Origin: 20CM-4-69-16 sp035637455
GTDB lineage: Bacteria > Gemmatimonadota > Gemmatimonadetes > Gemmatimonadales > GWC2-71-9
Assembly: GCA_035637455.1 (NCBI GenBank)
Contig: DASPXE010000324.1
Span: forward strand, 1-29,517
Direction: 5' to 3'
DNA length: 29,517 nt
Made by a program: the position numbers and the translations under genes
Part shown: piece after piece, positions 15,355-22,628 of the stretch
Numbering within the stretch: position 1 is the first letter of the stretch
Layout of the letters: each line of letters starts with the position of its first letter
The notes under the pieces: model-generated
What the model was told of the DNA's origin: nothing
The model's input: only the letters and a program-made list of their open reading frames with translations
The model's database searches: none

Positions 15355-16437
15355 TCAGCCCTCCCCGCCCGCGATCGTGACGGGTTGACCGACCTGAAGT
15401 CCGCTCCCCGGCCCCACGATCACGGTCTCGCCTCCCTGGAGGCCGGATGTGATCTCGACCAGCGACGCTTGCTCATCCGTCGCGCCGGTCGTCACGTCGC
15501 GGCGGGCGACGCGGCCGCTTTCGACCACCAGGACATAGGCCTTGCCCGCCGCCTCGCCGTGCAGCGCCGTCTGCGGCACCGCAACTGCGCCTTTCACCTC
15601 GCGCAGCACGATCCGCCCGGAGGCGAACAACCCGCCCACCAGTCGGCCACTGCGGTTCGGCACGGTCACGTACAGCTTCACTTGTCGCGTTGCTGCGTCG
15701 ACGGTGGCGTTTATGCGCGAGACCCGGCCAGCGAGGCCGGGGTCGGCCGCACCGCTCACCACGAATACCACGGGCGCCCCCACTCGTACCTGCGCCACGT
15801 ACTCGCTCGGCACCGTGGCCTCGAACTCGAGCTGCGAGGTGTTGACGAGCCGGAACAGCAGGTCGCCGTCCTTCACCCGGTCACCCGATTCCACCGCCCG
15901 CTGGCTGATCACGCCGGCCAAAGGCGCGCGCACCGTCGCCTCGTCGAGCTTCTTCTTGGCCTGGGCTTCGTTGGCTTCGGCGGCTCGCAGACTCACCTCG
16001 GCGTTCTCGACATCTTGCTCGGAGACGGCGCCTTCCTTGAACAGATTCTGCATCCGCTCATAGTCCGCGGCGGCCTTACGCCGCTGCGCTTCCGCAGAGA
16101 GCGCCGACGGCTCGAGCGCGCTGGCGCGGAACCGCGCCAGCACCTGCCCCTGACGCACCGCCTGCCCCTCTTTCACGAGTACCTGCTCCACCACCTCGGG
16201 GATCGGCGAGGCGATCCGGACGTCCACCGCCGGGTCGAGCGTGCCCGACACCGGAATCCCGGCGATGAGGTCGGTGCGGGCCGCGGTCGCCACATCGCTC
16301 CGTCCGAGGACGGCAGCCGCCGGCGCCGTATCCGCCACGGCGCGCGCTGCCGCTTCACCGCGCGACCCGTGACGGGTGGCCGCGAGGACAACGAGGGCGG
16401 CGCCTGCCAGCGCCCCCACGATCAGATTGCGCTTCAT
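15355..16437 (-). CDS. RND efflux periplasmic adaptor (membrane fusion protein)
   Basis: This is a 360-residue adaptor that links the inner-membrane pump to the TolC-type channel. The N-terminal segment NLIVGALAGAALVVLAA is a membrane anchor or signal; no lipobox Cys is present, so it is not a lipoprotein. Next come a split lipoyl-like domain (EVVEQVLVKEGQAVRQGQVLARF and later VRAPLAGVISQRAVESGDRV), an alpha-hairpin of about 70 residues (YERMQNLFKEGAVSEQDVENAE), a beta-barrel domain (LEFEATVPSEYVAQVRVG) and the membrane-proximal domain (VPQTALHGEAAGKAYVLVV). Its ATG overlaps the TolC-like gene's TGA by 4 nt (ATGA), which implies coupled translation and a fixed stoichiometry. Confidence 0.94.
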   Translation of the reverse strand: MKRNLIVGALAGAALVVLAATRHGSRGEAAARAVADTAPAAAVLGRSDVATAARTDLIAGIPVSGTLDPAVDVRIASPIPEVVEQVLVKEGQAVRQGQVLARFRASALEPSALSAEAQRRKAAADYERMQNLFKEGAVSEQDVENAEVSLRAAEANEAQAKKKLDEATVRAPLAGVISQRAVESGDRVKDGDLLFRLVNTSQLEFEATVPSEYVAQVRVGAPVVFVVSGAADPGLAGRVSRINATVDAATRQVKLYVTVPNRSGRLVGGLFASGRIVLREVKGAVAVPQTALHGEAAGKAYVLVVESGRVARRDVTTGATDEQASLVEITSGLQGGETVIVGPGSGLQVGQPVTIAGGEG

Positions 16438-17831
16438 GGCTGTGTTTCCCCAGAGTGAGAAGCCTGCGCCAGCCGCTCGATCGGCTGCTGGACGACCGGC
16501 ACCGGTCGCCCTAGAGCCCGCTCGAGCCGGGCCAGCGCGACGAAGTAGTCTCGCGTCGCCTGCACTTCGTTGACTTCCGCCTGCTGCTGGGCGACGCGCG
16601 CGTCGGACACTTCAAGCTGCGTCGCCATGCCGTTCGCATAGCGCACGCCCGCGAGGTGCTGCGCCCGCTGCGCCTGGCGCACAGTCTCGCGGCGCGCCAC
16701 GATGAGCGCGCGGGCCCGGTCCACCTCGGCCCGCGCCTGCGCCACCTCGAGCTCCACCTGGCGGCGCGTCTGGTCCCGCTGCGCTTGCGCCCGCAGCAGG
16801 GCGGCGCGGGCGCGCTCGATCGAGCCCGCCGTCTTGAACCCGAGGAAGATCGGAAACGCGAGCTTCAGGTCGCCGCTCCAGCCGCGCCGGAACTGATCCA
16901 CGGCCGGGAACACGTCCGCTGGGAACGCCTGCTCTGTGTAGGTCGTCGACAGTGAAAGCGTCGGCCAGCGGTTCGCCCGCGCCACCTTCAGGAGCTGCTC
17001 CTGCTCGCTCACCGCGAACTCCGCTGCGGCGAGGCCGGGGCGGTCCGGACCGCCGAGCGAATCCGTGGCCAGGACCGGGATCGTTGCGTCCGGCGAGTCC
17101 AGCGTTGTCTCGAGCGCGACCGCCTGCTCGGCCGGAACATCGAGCAATCGTTTCAACTCGAGCATGGCGATGTCGTACTCATTGCGCGCCTGTACGACCT
17201 GGGGCTCCTGGTTCGCCGCCTCCACCTGCGCGCGGAGCTGGTCGTATTCGGCGCGCGTGCCAGCCTGGCGAAACAGTTGGACCTCGCGCAGATGCTGCCG
17301 AGCCTGATCCAAATTCTCGACCGCGATCGCGAGCAGCCGCCGCTGCAACGCCGCGTTCCAGTACGCCCGTTTGACCTGGAAGGTGATGTCCGCGGCAGTC
17401 TCCGCCTGGTTGAGCGCGGCCACCTGGCGCACCGACTTGGCGGCCGAAAGCGCCGCCCCCACCTTCCCCCCCGACCACAGCAGCTGACTCGCCTGGATCT
17501 GCAGGTTCCAGGTGTTGGGCGCGCCGAACGGCGTGTTCTGGAACAGCTTCGCGATCGAGCTCGTGTCTGCGGCCACGCCCTGATAGATGGACGCAAACTG
17601 CCGGCTGTAGGTGAGCGACCCGGTGACCTGGGGGAGCGCGGCGGACAGCGCCTCACGCACCGCGCCGTTCGCCTCTAGCACGTCCGCGCGTGCCAGTCTC
17701 AGCTCGACGCCCCGCTCCAGCGCCCGCTGCACCGCCCCGTCAAGCGTCAGGCGCAACGTGTCCGCAGGCTGCTGCGCCAGCGCGGCCCGGCCGAGTCCCG
17801 TGAGCAGCAGCGCTGCAATGAACCGTCGCAT
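16434..17831 (-). CDS. TolC-family outer membrane efflux channel
   Basis: This is a 465-residue exported protein with signal peptide MRRFIAALLLTGLGRAALAQ. It shows the two-fold OEP repeat. Each half begins with a helix (LDGAVQRALERGVELRLARADV; GLAAAEFAVSEQEQLLKVAR) and passes through beta strands (VTGSLTYSRQF; LSLSTTYTEQAF) into long heptad-like helices rich in Ala, Gln and Arg. The proximal elements WNLQIQASQLLWSGGKV and KLAFPIFLGFKTAG match the conserved strand and turn before the coiled coil. The length is typical for TolC proteins. The ATG lies 1 nt after the TGA of the TetR gene, and the stop overlaps the adaptor start. It would form the outer-membrane exit duct for the pump encoded downstream. 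Confidence 0.94.
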   Translation of the reverse strand: MRRFIAALLLTGLGRAALAQQPADTLRLTLDGAVQRALERGVELRLARADVLEANGAVREALSAALPQVTGSLTYSRQFASIYQGVAADTSSIAKLFQNTPFGAPNTWNLQIQASQLLWSGGKVGAALSAAKSVRQVAALNQAETAADITFQVKRAYWNAALQRRLLAIAVENLDQARQHLREVQLFRQAGTRAEYDQLRAQVEAANQEPQVVQARNEYDIAMLELKRLLDVPAEQAVALETTLDSPDATIPVLATDSLGGPDRPGLAAAEFAVSEQEQLLKVARANRWPTLSLSTTYTEQAFPADVFPAVDQFRRGWSGDLKLAFPIFLGFKTAGSIERARAALLRAQAQRDQTRRQVELEVAQARAEVDRARALIVARRETVRQAQRAQHLAGVRYANGMATQLEVSDARVAQQQAEVNEVQATRDYFVALARLERALGRPVPVVQQPIERLAQASHSGETQP

Positions 17832-17832
17832 G

Positions 17833-18450
17833 TCACTTGCCTCCGCGCGGCGCCAGGCCCTCGAACACGAGCGTCAAGCGCCGGCGCAACTCGTCTCTCA
17901 ACGGGAAAGGTGGCTCCGGAGATTCGACGAACTCGAGAATCGTTCCCTGATGGACCGCATGGAGCACGCCCGCCAGCCGCTCCGGGACCTCATCCGGGCG
18001 CAGCTCGCCGTTCGCCTGCAGCTTCCCGATCATCCGGATAGCGAGATCATCCCAGCGCAGGCACATCTCGTCGGTGCCGGTGTGCTGGTTCCGCATCCAC
18101 TCCGCCACGACGTACCGGGCGATGGTGGGTTCCTCTTCATGAAAGGCGGCGAGTTCGGCGAACATTGCGATCAGCTGCGGGCCGACCCGTCCGGGTCGGG
18201 AAAGGATCTCCGCAGACTCCGCCTCGGCCTGTGCGAACCACGTCTCGCCGAGGTATCCGAAGACCGCTTCCTTGTGCGGGAAATAGTTGAAGAACGTGCC
18301 CTTGGCGACGTCGGCCTTCGCGGAGATCTCGTCGACCGTGGTCTGCTCGACCCCCTTTTGCTTGAACAGGGCGAGGGCGGCCTTAAAGATCCGCTCCTTG
18401 GTCTCTTCCTTCTTTCGCTCGCGGCGGGAAAGTTCAAGTTCTGGGGACAT
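17833..18450 (-). CDS. TetR/AcrR-family transcriptional regulator
   Basis: This is a 205-residue regulator. Residues ~10-58 form a typical TetR DNA-binding domain: ERKKEETKERIFKAALALF, then KQKGVEQTTVDEISAKA and the recognition helix region VAKGTFFNYFPHKEAVFGYL. The remainder is a variable all-helical ligand-binding domain. As the first gene of the efflux operon, followed after 1 nt by the TolC-like gene, it is most simply a repressor of the operon and of itself that releases DNA when a pump substrate binds. A strong-looking promoter and a short dyad lie just upstream. Only a weak AGG precedes the ATG. Confidence 0.93.
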   Translation of the reverse strand: MSPELELSRRERKKEETKERIFKAALALFKQKGVEQTTVDEISAKADVAKGTFFNYFPHKEAVFGYLGETWFAQAEAESAEILSRPGRVGPQLIAMFAELAAFHEEEPTIARYVVAEWMRNQHTGTDEMCLRWDDLAIRMIGKLQANGELRPDEVPERLAGVLHAVHQGTILEFVESPEPPFPLRDELRRRLTLVFEGLAPRGGK

Positions 18451-18476
18451 TTGGCACCTGTATCAGGGCTAATTAT

Positions 18477-18486
18477 GACTGTAGTC
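18477..18486. promoter_or_regulatory. Candidate TetR-type operator (short dyad)
   Basis: GACTGTAGTC has perfect 4-bp arms around a 2-bp centre, and flanking T/G...G/A bases partly extend it. It sits immediately downstream of the predicted transcription start of the tetR-led efflux operon, where a repressor would block initiation. A second palindrome, CAATATTG, overlaps the -10 region. It is short, so this is only a candidate. Confidence 0.35.
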
Positions 18487-18501
18487 GATTTTGTAGTGGG
18501 G

Positions 18502-18530
18502 ACAATATTGCACTCACTCCAGCATGTCAA
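18502..18530 (-). promoter_or_regulatory. Sigma-70-type promoter of the tetR-efflux operon
   Basis: On the minus strand, a perfect TTGACA (18530-18525) is followed by exactly 17 nt and TATTGT (18507-18502, 4 of 6 to consensus). Transcription would start near 18495, about 45 nt before the TetR ATG. The perfect -35 and ideal spacing make this the clearest promoter in the window. It lies in the 87-bp gap after the outer-membrane-protein gene. Confidence 0.7.
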
Positions 18531-18537
18531 GGGCCGT

Positions 18538-20136
18538 TCAGAAGGCGACGCCCTTACGCACGGCGACAGCCCAACCGCTGAACCCGCGCCCGAAGCGATA
18601 CCCCAGGGCGAACTCGCCCACGTCGCCGTGCACCGCGCGGGTCGGGCCCATCCGCAGGGCGAGCCCCACGTCGCCGCCGAGCCGGGTGGGCTCATCCCCG
18701 TACCACCACGCACCGCCGTAGTCGAAGAACGGGGCGAGCCCCAGACCAACGAGCCCCCACACCTCGTCGCTCACGAGAATGCGGTCCTCGAGCGCGAGCC
18801 ACACCATGCGCGTGCCGGTGAACTGGTGGATTCCGAACACGCGCGGTCCCTTCTGCAGCACCCACAGGTCGAACTCGGCGCCCGGCTTCGGCCGCCGCAG
18901 CGCACCCCCTTCCAGGTGCAGGATCAGCGTCTGGCGCCGCAGGTTCTGGCTTGCGACGGTGACGCTGCCGGTCACCCGTGCCGTGTCGAGGCCGGCGGCG
19001 GTGTAGACCCCGTTCCCCCCGCCCCGCAGCACCGCGAACCCGCCGGGCCAGAGCGCGCTCACCTGGCCGCTCAGCTCCGGGCCGATCCCGGCCCGCTCCG
19101 ACGGATAGCCCCACGCGCGGGGCGCGGCCCACACGCCGACATGCAGTAGCTGCGAGAGATCCACGTCTTCTCGCCGGGCGTAAGAGTTGAAGCGCTCGAG
19201 CACGTGAAACCGCACGTGCCCGACGTCCACCCCCCCACCCACCGCCCCGAACGTCGAGCGCGGGAACACGAAGGTGCCCTCGGAGCCGAAGTCCTCCCGG
19301 CGCCATTCGCCCCCCACCCACAGGCGCACGAAGCCGCGGCTGGTGGCCTGGAGCGCGAGCCCCGCACTCACGCCGACCCGGAGCGCGCGGCGCTCGACGG
19401 TGTCGACGGTCGCGGCCGCTACACGATGGTGGAACACGAGCACCCGCTCCGAAGCCGCTTCACCGTCGGTTCCGAGCGCGCGCCGCGCGCCCGTCTCGTA
19501 GAACGGCACCCCGAGAAACCAGAGGCCCCGCTTGCCGTCCGACTTGCTCGCGTACTCGGCCACGAGCCGCGTGCGCCGCCCGAAGAAGTGGGGGCTCCCG
19601 TACCGCAGGTCCACGACGCTCCGGTCCGGAGTCTTGCTGTAGACGGCCGCGAGCGCCGTGGCCGTGCCGAGCAGGTTCTCCTCCACCAGGCCGGCGAGCC
19701 ACGTCGCATCGCCTCCTGCGGTCGAGTAACCGAACTGCGGCTTGGTGCTCCAGCCGTCCGACGTCTCGACGCGCAGCGCGAGGCGGCCAGCGATGCGGGT
19801 AGTGTCCAGCTGGACGCGGCTGAAAACGTACAGCGCCCGCAACGCCCGCTCGCTCTCGGCCACGCGCGCGGAGTCGTAGCCGTCGCCCGGGTTCACGAAC
19901 AGGGTACGCCGGATCACGCCCGCGCGCGTCGTCACGTGCAGCGCGTTCGCGAGCCGGGCGAGCAGCCCCGGGGCGTCGTCCGAGAGGTCGAAGATGTTGT
20001 GGTTGACGACAACGATCGTGTCGATCGTGGTCTGGCCGGTGAGGCGGTCAGGCAGTCGGGCGGTCAGCAGCATCACCGCGATACCGACCGCCCGTCCGCC
20101 GGTCCGCCAGACCGCCGCCTTACTTGACCGCGTCAA
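18538..20136 (-). CDS. POTRA-like plus beta-barrel outer membrane protein (BamA/D15-related)
   Basis: This is about 532 residues from a TTG at 20136, or 511 from an ATG at 20073. The TTG is preferred because it supplies an n-region (TRSSKAAVWR) and a hydrophobic stretch (AVGIAVMLLTA), whereas the ATG start leaves no usable signal peptide. No good ribosome-binding site marks either. An N-terminal POTRA-like module follows (VIRRTLFVNPGDGYDSARVAESERALRAL, then VFSRVQLDTTRIAGRLALRVE). The C-terminal ~380 residues have strand-turn periodicity typical of a barrel (FGYSTAGGDATWLAGLVEENLLGTA, LAPFFDYGGAWWYGDE, ending FSGWAVAVRKGVAF). It may insert or support outer-membrane proteins, but a single POTRA suggests a specialised relative rather than BamA itself. 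It overlaps the upstream lipoprotein gene by 17 bp. Confidence 0.78.
   Translation of the reverse strand: MTRSSKAAVWRTGGRAVGIAVMLLTARLPDRLTGQTTIDTIVVVNHNIFDLSDDAPGLLARLANALHVTTRAGVIRRTLFVNPGDGYDSARVAESERALRALYVFSRVQLDTTRIAGRLALRVETSDGWSTKPQFGYSTAGGDATWLAGLVEENLLGTATALAAVYSKTPDRSVVDLRYGSPHFFGRRTRLVAEYASKSDGKRGLWFLGVPFYETGARRALGTDGEAASERVLVFHHRVAAATVDTVERRALRVGVSAGLALQATSRGFVRLWVGGEWRREDFGSEGTFVFPRSTFGAVGGGVDVGHVRFHVLERFNSYARREDVDLSQLLHVGVWAAPRAWGYPSERAGIGPELSGQVSALWPGGFAVLRGGGNGVYTAAGLDTARVTGSVTVASQNLRRQTLILHLEGGALRRPKPGAEFDLWVLQKGPRVFGIHQFTGTRMVWLALEDRILVSDEVWGLVGLGLAPFFDYGGAWWYGDEPTRLGGDVGLALRMGPTRAVHGDVGEFALGYRFGRGFSGWAVAVRKGVAF
20042..20117. repeat. Two opposed arrays of the octamer NGGCGGWC
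   Basis: Three tandem octamers (AGGCGGTC, AGGCAGTC, GGGCGGTC) at 20042-20065 face four copies in reverse orientation (GACCGCCC, GTCCGCCG, GTCCGCCA, GACCGCCG) at 20086-20117. The 20-bp centre is unrelated. Together they can fold into a GC-rich hairpin with arms of about 24 bp, located over the end of the lipoprotein gene and the signal-peptide codons of the outer-membrane-protein gene. Confidence 0.75.
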
Positions 20137-20662
20137 TGCGCTGGTGCAGCGAATAGGTGACGTGCCGCGAGGTGTCGTTCCACTCGGTAAAGTACAGCGT
20201 CGCGTCGACCCGGCCGGAAAGTTGGCGCAGGCCGCGCGTCGCCAACAGCAGGGTGCCGCGGACCGAGTCCGGTTTGAGCGGCCGGCACAGGCAGGCGACG
20301 GTCGCGTGCGCCGGGACCCGCGCCGGCGGCGGGCCGAGTGGGTAGGGCGTGCCCGGCGTGAGGTCGCGCACGCGGCCGAGCTCGAGCCCGAGCGTGATCG
20401 AGTATTCATCCCCCTCGCCCACCGCCGGATTGAAGTCGTAGCGTGCGAGCGCGACGTCGCCGCCGCCGTGGGTCGTGTCGATGCGCAGCCGGGCGATAGT
20501 GAGCTGCGGGTCGGCGTCGGCCACAATGCGCCCGTGCCACTCCCAGCGCCCGAGGCTTTGCAGGCCGAGGGTATCGCCGGGGCGGGAAACGCCATCGCAC
20601 GCCGCGATTACAAACAGCGTCACGGATAGACGTAGCAGAACGACGTCGCGTGAAATCGTCAC
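20120..20662 (-). CDS. Putative lipoprotein of unknown function
   Basis: This is a 180-residue protein starting with GTG. The N-terminus (MTISRDVVLLRLSVTLFVIAAC) has a basic start, a hydrophobic core and a lipobox-like IAAC, so it is probably lipidated at Cys22. The mature part is strand-rich (WEWHGRIVADADPQLTIARLRID, ATLYFTEWNDTSRHVTYSLHQRI) and contains a CLC pair. I do not recognise a family. It overlaps the following outer-membrane-protein gene, which suggests that the two act together at the envelope, perhaps as accessory lipoprotein and barrel. Confidence 0.6.
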   Translation of the reverse strand: MTISRDVVLLRLSVTLFVIAACDGVSRPGDTLGLQSLGRWEWHGRIVADADPQLTIARLRIDTTHGGGDVALARYDFNPAVGEGDEYSITLGLELGRVRDLTPGTPYPLGPPPARVPAHATVACLCRPLKPDSVRGTLLLATRGLRQLSGRVDATLYFTEWNDTSRHVTYSLHQRIDAVK

Positions 20663-20702
20663 GTACAGGCGTTAGAAGGGTGACACTCGGTGCCGAGGGG
20701 GC

Positions 20703-20711
20703 TGCTATGCT
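20703..20711 (+). promoter_or_regulatory. Candidate extended -10 promoter, leaderless start
   Basis: TGCTATGCT combines an extended -10 TG with TATGCT (4 of 6) and ends 8 nt before the ATG at 20720, so the transcript would begin at about the start codon. GTGACA (5 of 6 to TTGACA) lies upstream, but 20 nt away from the hexamer. No Shine-Dalgarno sequence separates promoter and start. Confidence 0.35.
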
Positions 20712-20719
20712 GGCGCGGT

Positions 20720-21088
20720 ATGGTGCTCAAAGCTCACGCCGCACGGCTGCGCGTCCACGAACTGGCCTGTGAGCTTGCGGCCGACGCGGTGCGCCTAGCG
20801 CGCACGTTCCGGGGGCCCGGCAGCTTCGAACGCGGCGACCAACTGGTACGTGCAACCCTCTCCATATGCTCGAACATAGCGGAGGCATGCGGCCGGGGCA
20901 CGGTACCCGAGTTCCGCCAGTTCCTGCTGTATGCGCGGGGTTCGGCCCAGGAGGCCGTCACGCACTTGCGCGTGGCCGCAGCACTGGACGCCACCCATCA
21001 GCGCGCGATCGTCGCCCTGGAGGGCCGGGTCATCGTCATCAGCAAGATGATCGGCCGGCTGCACGCGAACCCACCTTCTGACCGCTAA
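20720..21088 (+). CDS. Four-helix-bundle protein (23S rRNA intervening-sequence protein family)
   Basis: This is a 122-residue protein. It matches the four-helix-bundle family first seen in 23S rRNA intervening sequences, here as a stand-alone chromosomal gene. It has the family signature SICSNIAEACGRGTVPEFRQFLLYARGSAQEAVTHL at about residues 49-84, with the NIAE-GR turn and the ARGS-E helix, plus the usual leading helix (LACELAADAVRLAR). Members form pentameric or oligomeric helical assemblies of unknown function, and a nucleic-acid role has been suggested but not shown. The ATG at 20720 is preferred over an upstream in-frame start at 20690 because family proteins start near here. It is divergent from the lipoprotein gene and convergent with the GSI-alpha gene. 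Confidence 0.85.
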   Translation: MVLKAHAARLRVHELACELAADAVRLARTFRGPGSFERGDQLVRATLSICSNIAEACGRGTVPEFRQFLLYARGSAQEAVTHLRVAAALDATHQRAIVALEGRVIVISKMIGRLHANPPSDR

Positions 21089-21092
21089 CACG

Positions 21093-21157
21093 TCTCTTCG
21101 CGACGGTGCTCCGTGACGTTGCTGCGCGACGTCCCTCCGTGACGTCTTTCCGCGTGC
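21093..21157. repeat. Five diverged 13-bp tandem repeats
   Basis: Five consecutive 13-mers fill the gap between two convergent genes: tctcttcgcgacg, gtgctccgtgacg, ttgctgcgcgacg, tccctccgtgacg, tctttccgcgtgc. All but the last end in CG(C/T)GACG with C and T alternating, giving a 26-bp higher-order period. The function is unknown. Confidence 0.75.
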
Positions 21158-21159
21158 GG

Positions 21160-22524
21160 TCAGTATTGCCCCAGATATCTGTCTAGTTCCCACTCGCTGA
21201 CCTGCCCGATGTACTCCTGCCATTCTTCCCGCTTCGCGTCGAGATACCGCTCGTAGATGTGCTCGCCCAGGGCCTCACGGACCACCGGGTCCTTCTCGAG
21301 GTAGTCCAGCGCTTCGTGCAAATCCCGGGGCAGGTCGTCGATCCGAAATTTACGGCGCTCCCGATAGGACATGCGCGCGATGTTCTTGTTCACGGGCTCG
21401 CCCGGGTCAATCCGCTCCTGGATGCCGTCCAGGCCGGTGGCGAGCTGCACGGCGAGCGCGAGATACGGATTCGCCGACGGGTCGGGCATGCGGTTTTCGC
21501 ACCGGGTCGCGTCGCCGCGCTGCGCCGGTACCCGAATGAGGGGAGACACGTTCTGAGTGGACCACGACACGTTCACCGGGGCCTCGTAACCCGGCACGAG
21601 CCGCTTGTAGGAATTCACCAGCGGATTGGTTACGGCGCAGTAGCTGCGGGCGTGCCGCAGCAGCCCCCCGATGTACCACCGCCCCACCTCCGAAAGCTGG
21701 ACCGGGCCTTGGGGGTCGAAGAACGCGTTCTTCCCCTTGGCAAACAGGGACTGGTGCGTGTGCATCCCCGAGCCGTTGCGACCGTAGATCGGTTTGGGCA
21801 TGAAGGTGGCGACGAGGCCGTGCCGGACGGCGATGGTCCGCACGACGAACCGCAGCGTGGCCAGGTGGTCGGCCATCGTCAACGGGTCGGCGGAGCCAAG
21901 GTCGATTTCGTGCTGGCCACGAGCTACTTCGTGATGCGACGCCTCCGAGCTCAGCTTCATCTCCTCGAGGCCAGCCACGATGACGCGGCGCGCCCGCTCC
22001 CCGCGGTCCACCGGAATGAGATCGAAGTAGCTGCCGGCGTCCAGCGTCCGGGTCGTCGGCTCGCCGCGGTCGCCCTGCTCGAAGATGAAGAACTCCACCT
22101 CGCACCCGACCCGCATCGTGAAGCCCAGCTTGCCGGCCCGCTCGATCTGCCGCTTCAGCGTGGTCCGAGGGCAACCCTCGAACGGCCGGCCGTCCGGGTA
22201 GCGGATGTCGCAGATGAGCCGCGCCACCGCTCCTCCGGCCTCCCCGTCGCCCGCGTGGCCGGCCGCGCCCTCCCAGGGAAACACCCGGAAGCTCGCCAGA
22301 TCGGGCACCAGCAGGGCGTCCGCCTCCTCCACCCGGGCGAAGCCCTCCAGCGCCGAGCCGTCGAATAGCACCTCGCCGGCCAGGGCCTGCTCGAACCGGG
22401 AAGCCGGCACCTCCACTGCCTTGTTCACGCCCAGTAAGTCGGTGAACTGCAGCAGCAGAAAGCGCACGCGGCCCTTCTTCAGCTCGTCGAGCAGCTCGCG
22501 GGTTTCGGCGGCAGTGGTGGCCAT
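21160..22524 (-). CDS. glnA: Type I glutamine synthetase, GSI-alpha class
   Basis: This is a 454-residue cytoplasmic enzyme joining glutamate and ammonia to glutamine with ATP. The beta-grasp N-domain and catalytic core are complete: CEVEFFIFE and HHEVARGQHEID metal ligands, KPIYGRNGSGMHTHQSL, the flap NSYKRLVPGYEAPVNVSWS and RCENRMPDPSANPYLALA. Three features fit GSI-alpha: the short length, the absence of the ~25-residue insert and of the adenylylation Tyr loop, and Arg64 in GFARVEEAD, which corresponds to the Arg used for feedback inhibition in Bacillus. It should therefore be regulated by feedback rather than adenylylation. There is no Shine-Dalgarno site before the ATG, but TATCTT lies 8 nt upstream. 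It follows the GSI-beta gene by 104 bp containing a large stem-loop. Confidence 0.93.
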   Translation of the reverse strand: MATTAAETRELLDELKKGRVRFLLLQFTDLLGVNKAVEVPASRFEQALAGEVLFDGSALEGFARVEEADALLVPDLASFRVFPWEGAAGHAGDGEAGGAVARLICDIRYPDGRPFEGCPRTTLKRQIERAGKLGFTMRVGCEVEFFIFEQGDRGEPTTRTLDAGSYFDLIPVDRGERARRVIVAGLEEMKLSSEASHHEVARGQHEIDLGSADPLTMADHLATLRFVVRTIAVRHGLVATFMPKPIYGRNGSGMHTHQSLFAKGKNAFFDPQGPVQLSEVGRWYIGGLLRHARSYCAVTNPLVNSYKRLVPGYEAPVNVSWSTQNVSPLIRVPAQRGDATRCENRMPDPSANPYLALAVQLATGLDGIQERIDPGEPVNKNIARMSYRERRKFRIDDLPRDLHEALDYLEKDPVVREALGEHIYERYLDAKREEWQEYIGQVSEWELDRYLGQY

Positions 22525-22561
22525 GGGGGACTAAGATAGAGGGCAGCAGAAGGCCGCAGAA

Positions 22562-22613
22562 GGCGGCAAAGGCGGCAGGGGAGCCGCTGCCGCCCCATGC
22601 CGCCCTTGCCGCC
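22562..22613 (-). terminator. Strong stem-loop between the two glutamine synthetase genes
   Basis: Arms of 20-21 nt (22562-22581 and 22593-22613) pair almost completely around an 11-nt loop, with one bulged base. The single imperfect pair is A-C on the plus strand but G-U on the minus strand, so the fold is better in the transcript of the two glutamine synthetase genes. No U-run follows, so it could be an attenuator or mRNA stabiliser instead of an intrinsic terminator. The arms are built from GGCGGCAAA-type repeats. Confidence 0.6.
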
Positions 22614-22628
22614 CGCTACTGCCCTCGT

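Noticed and set aside
21093..21157. 13-bp tandem repeat as a CRISPR array
   Set aside because: Repeats are directly abutted with no spacers and are far too short.
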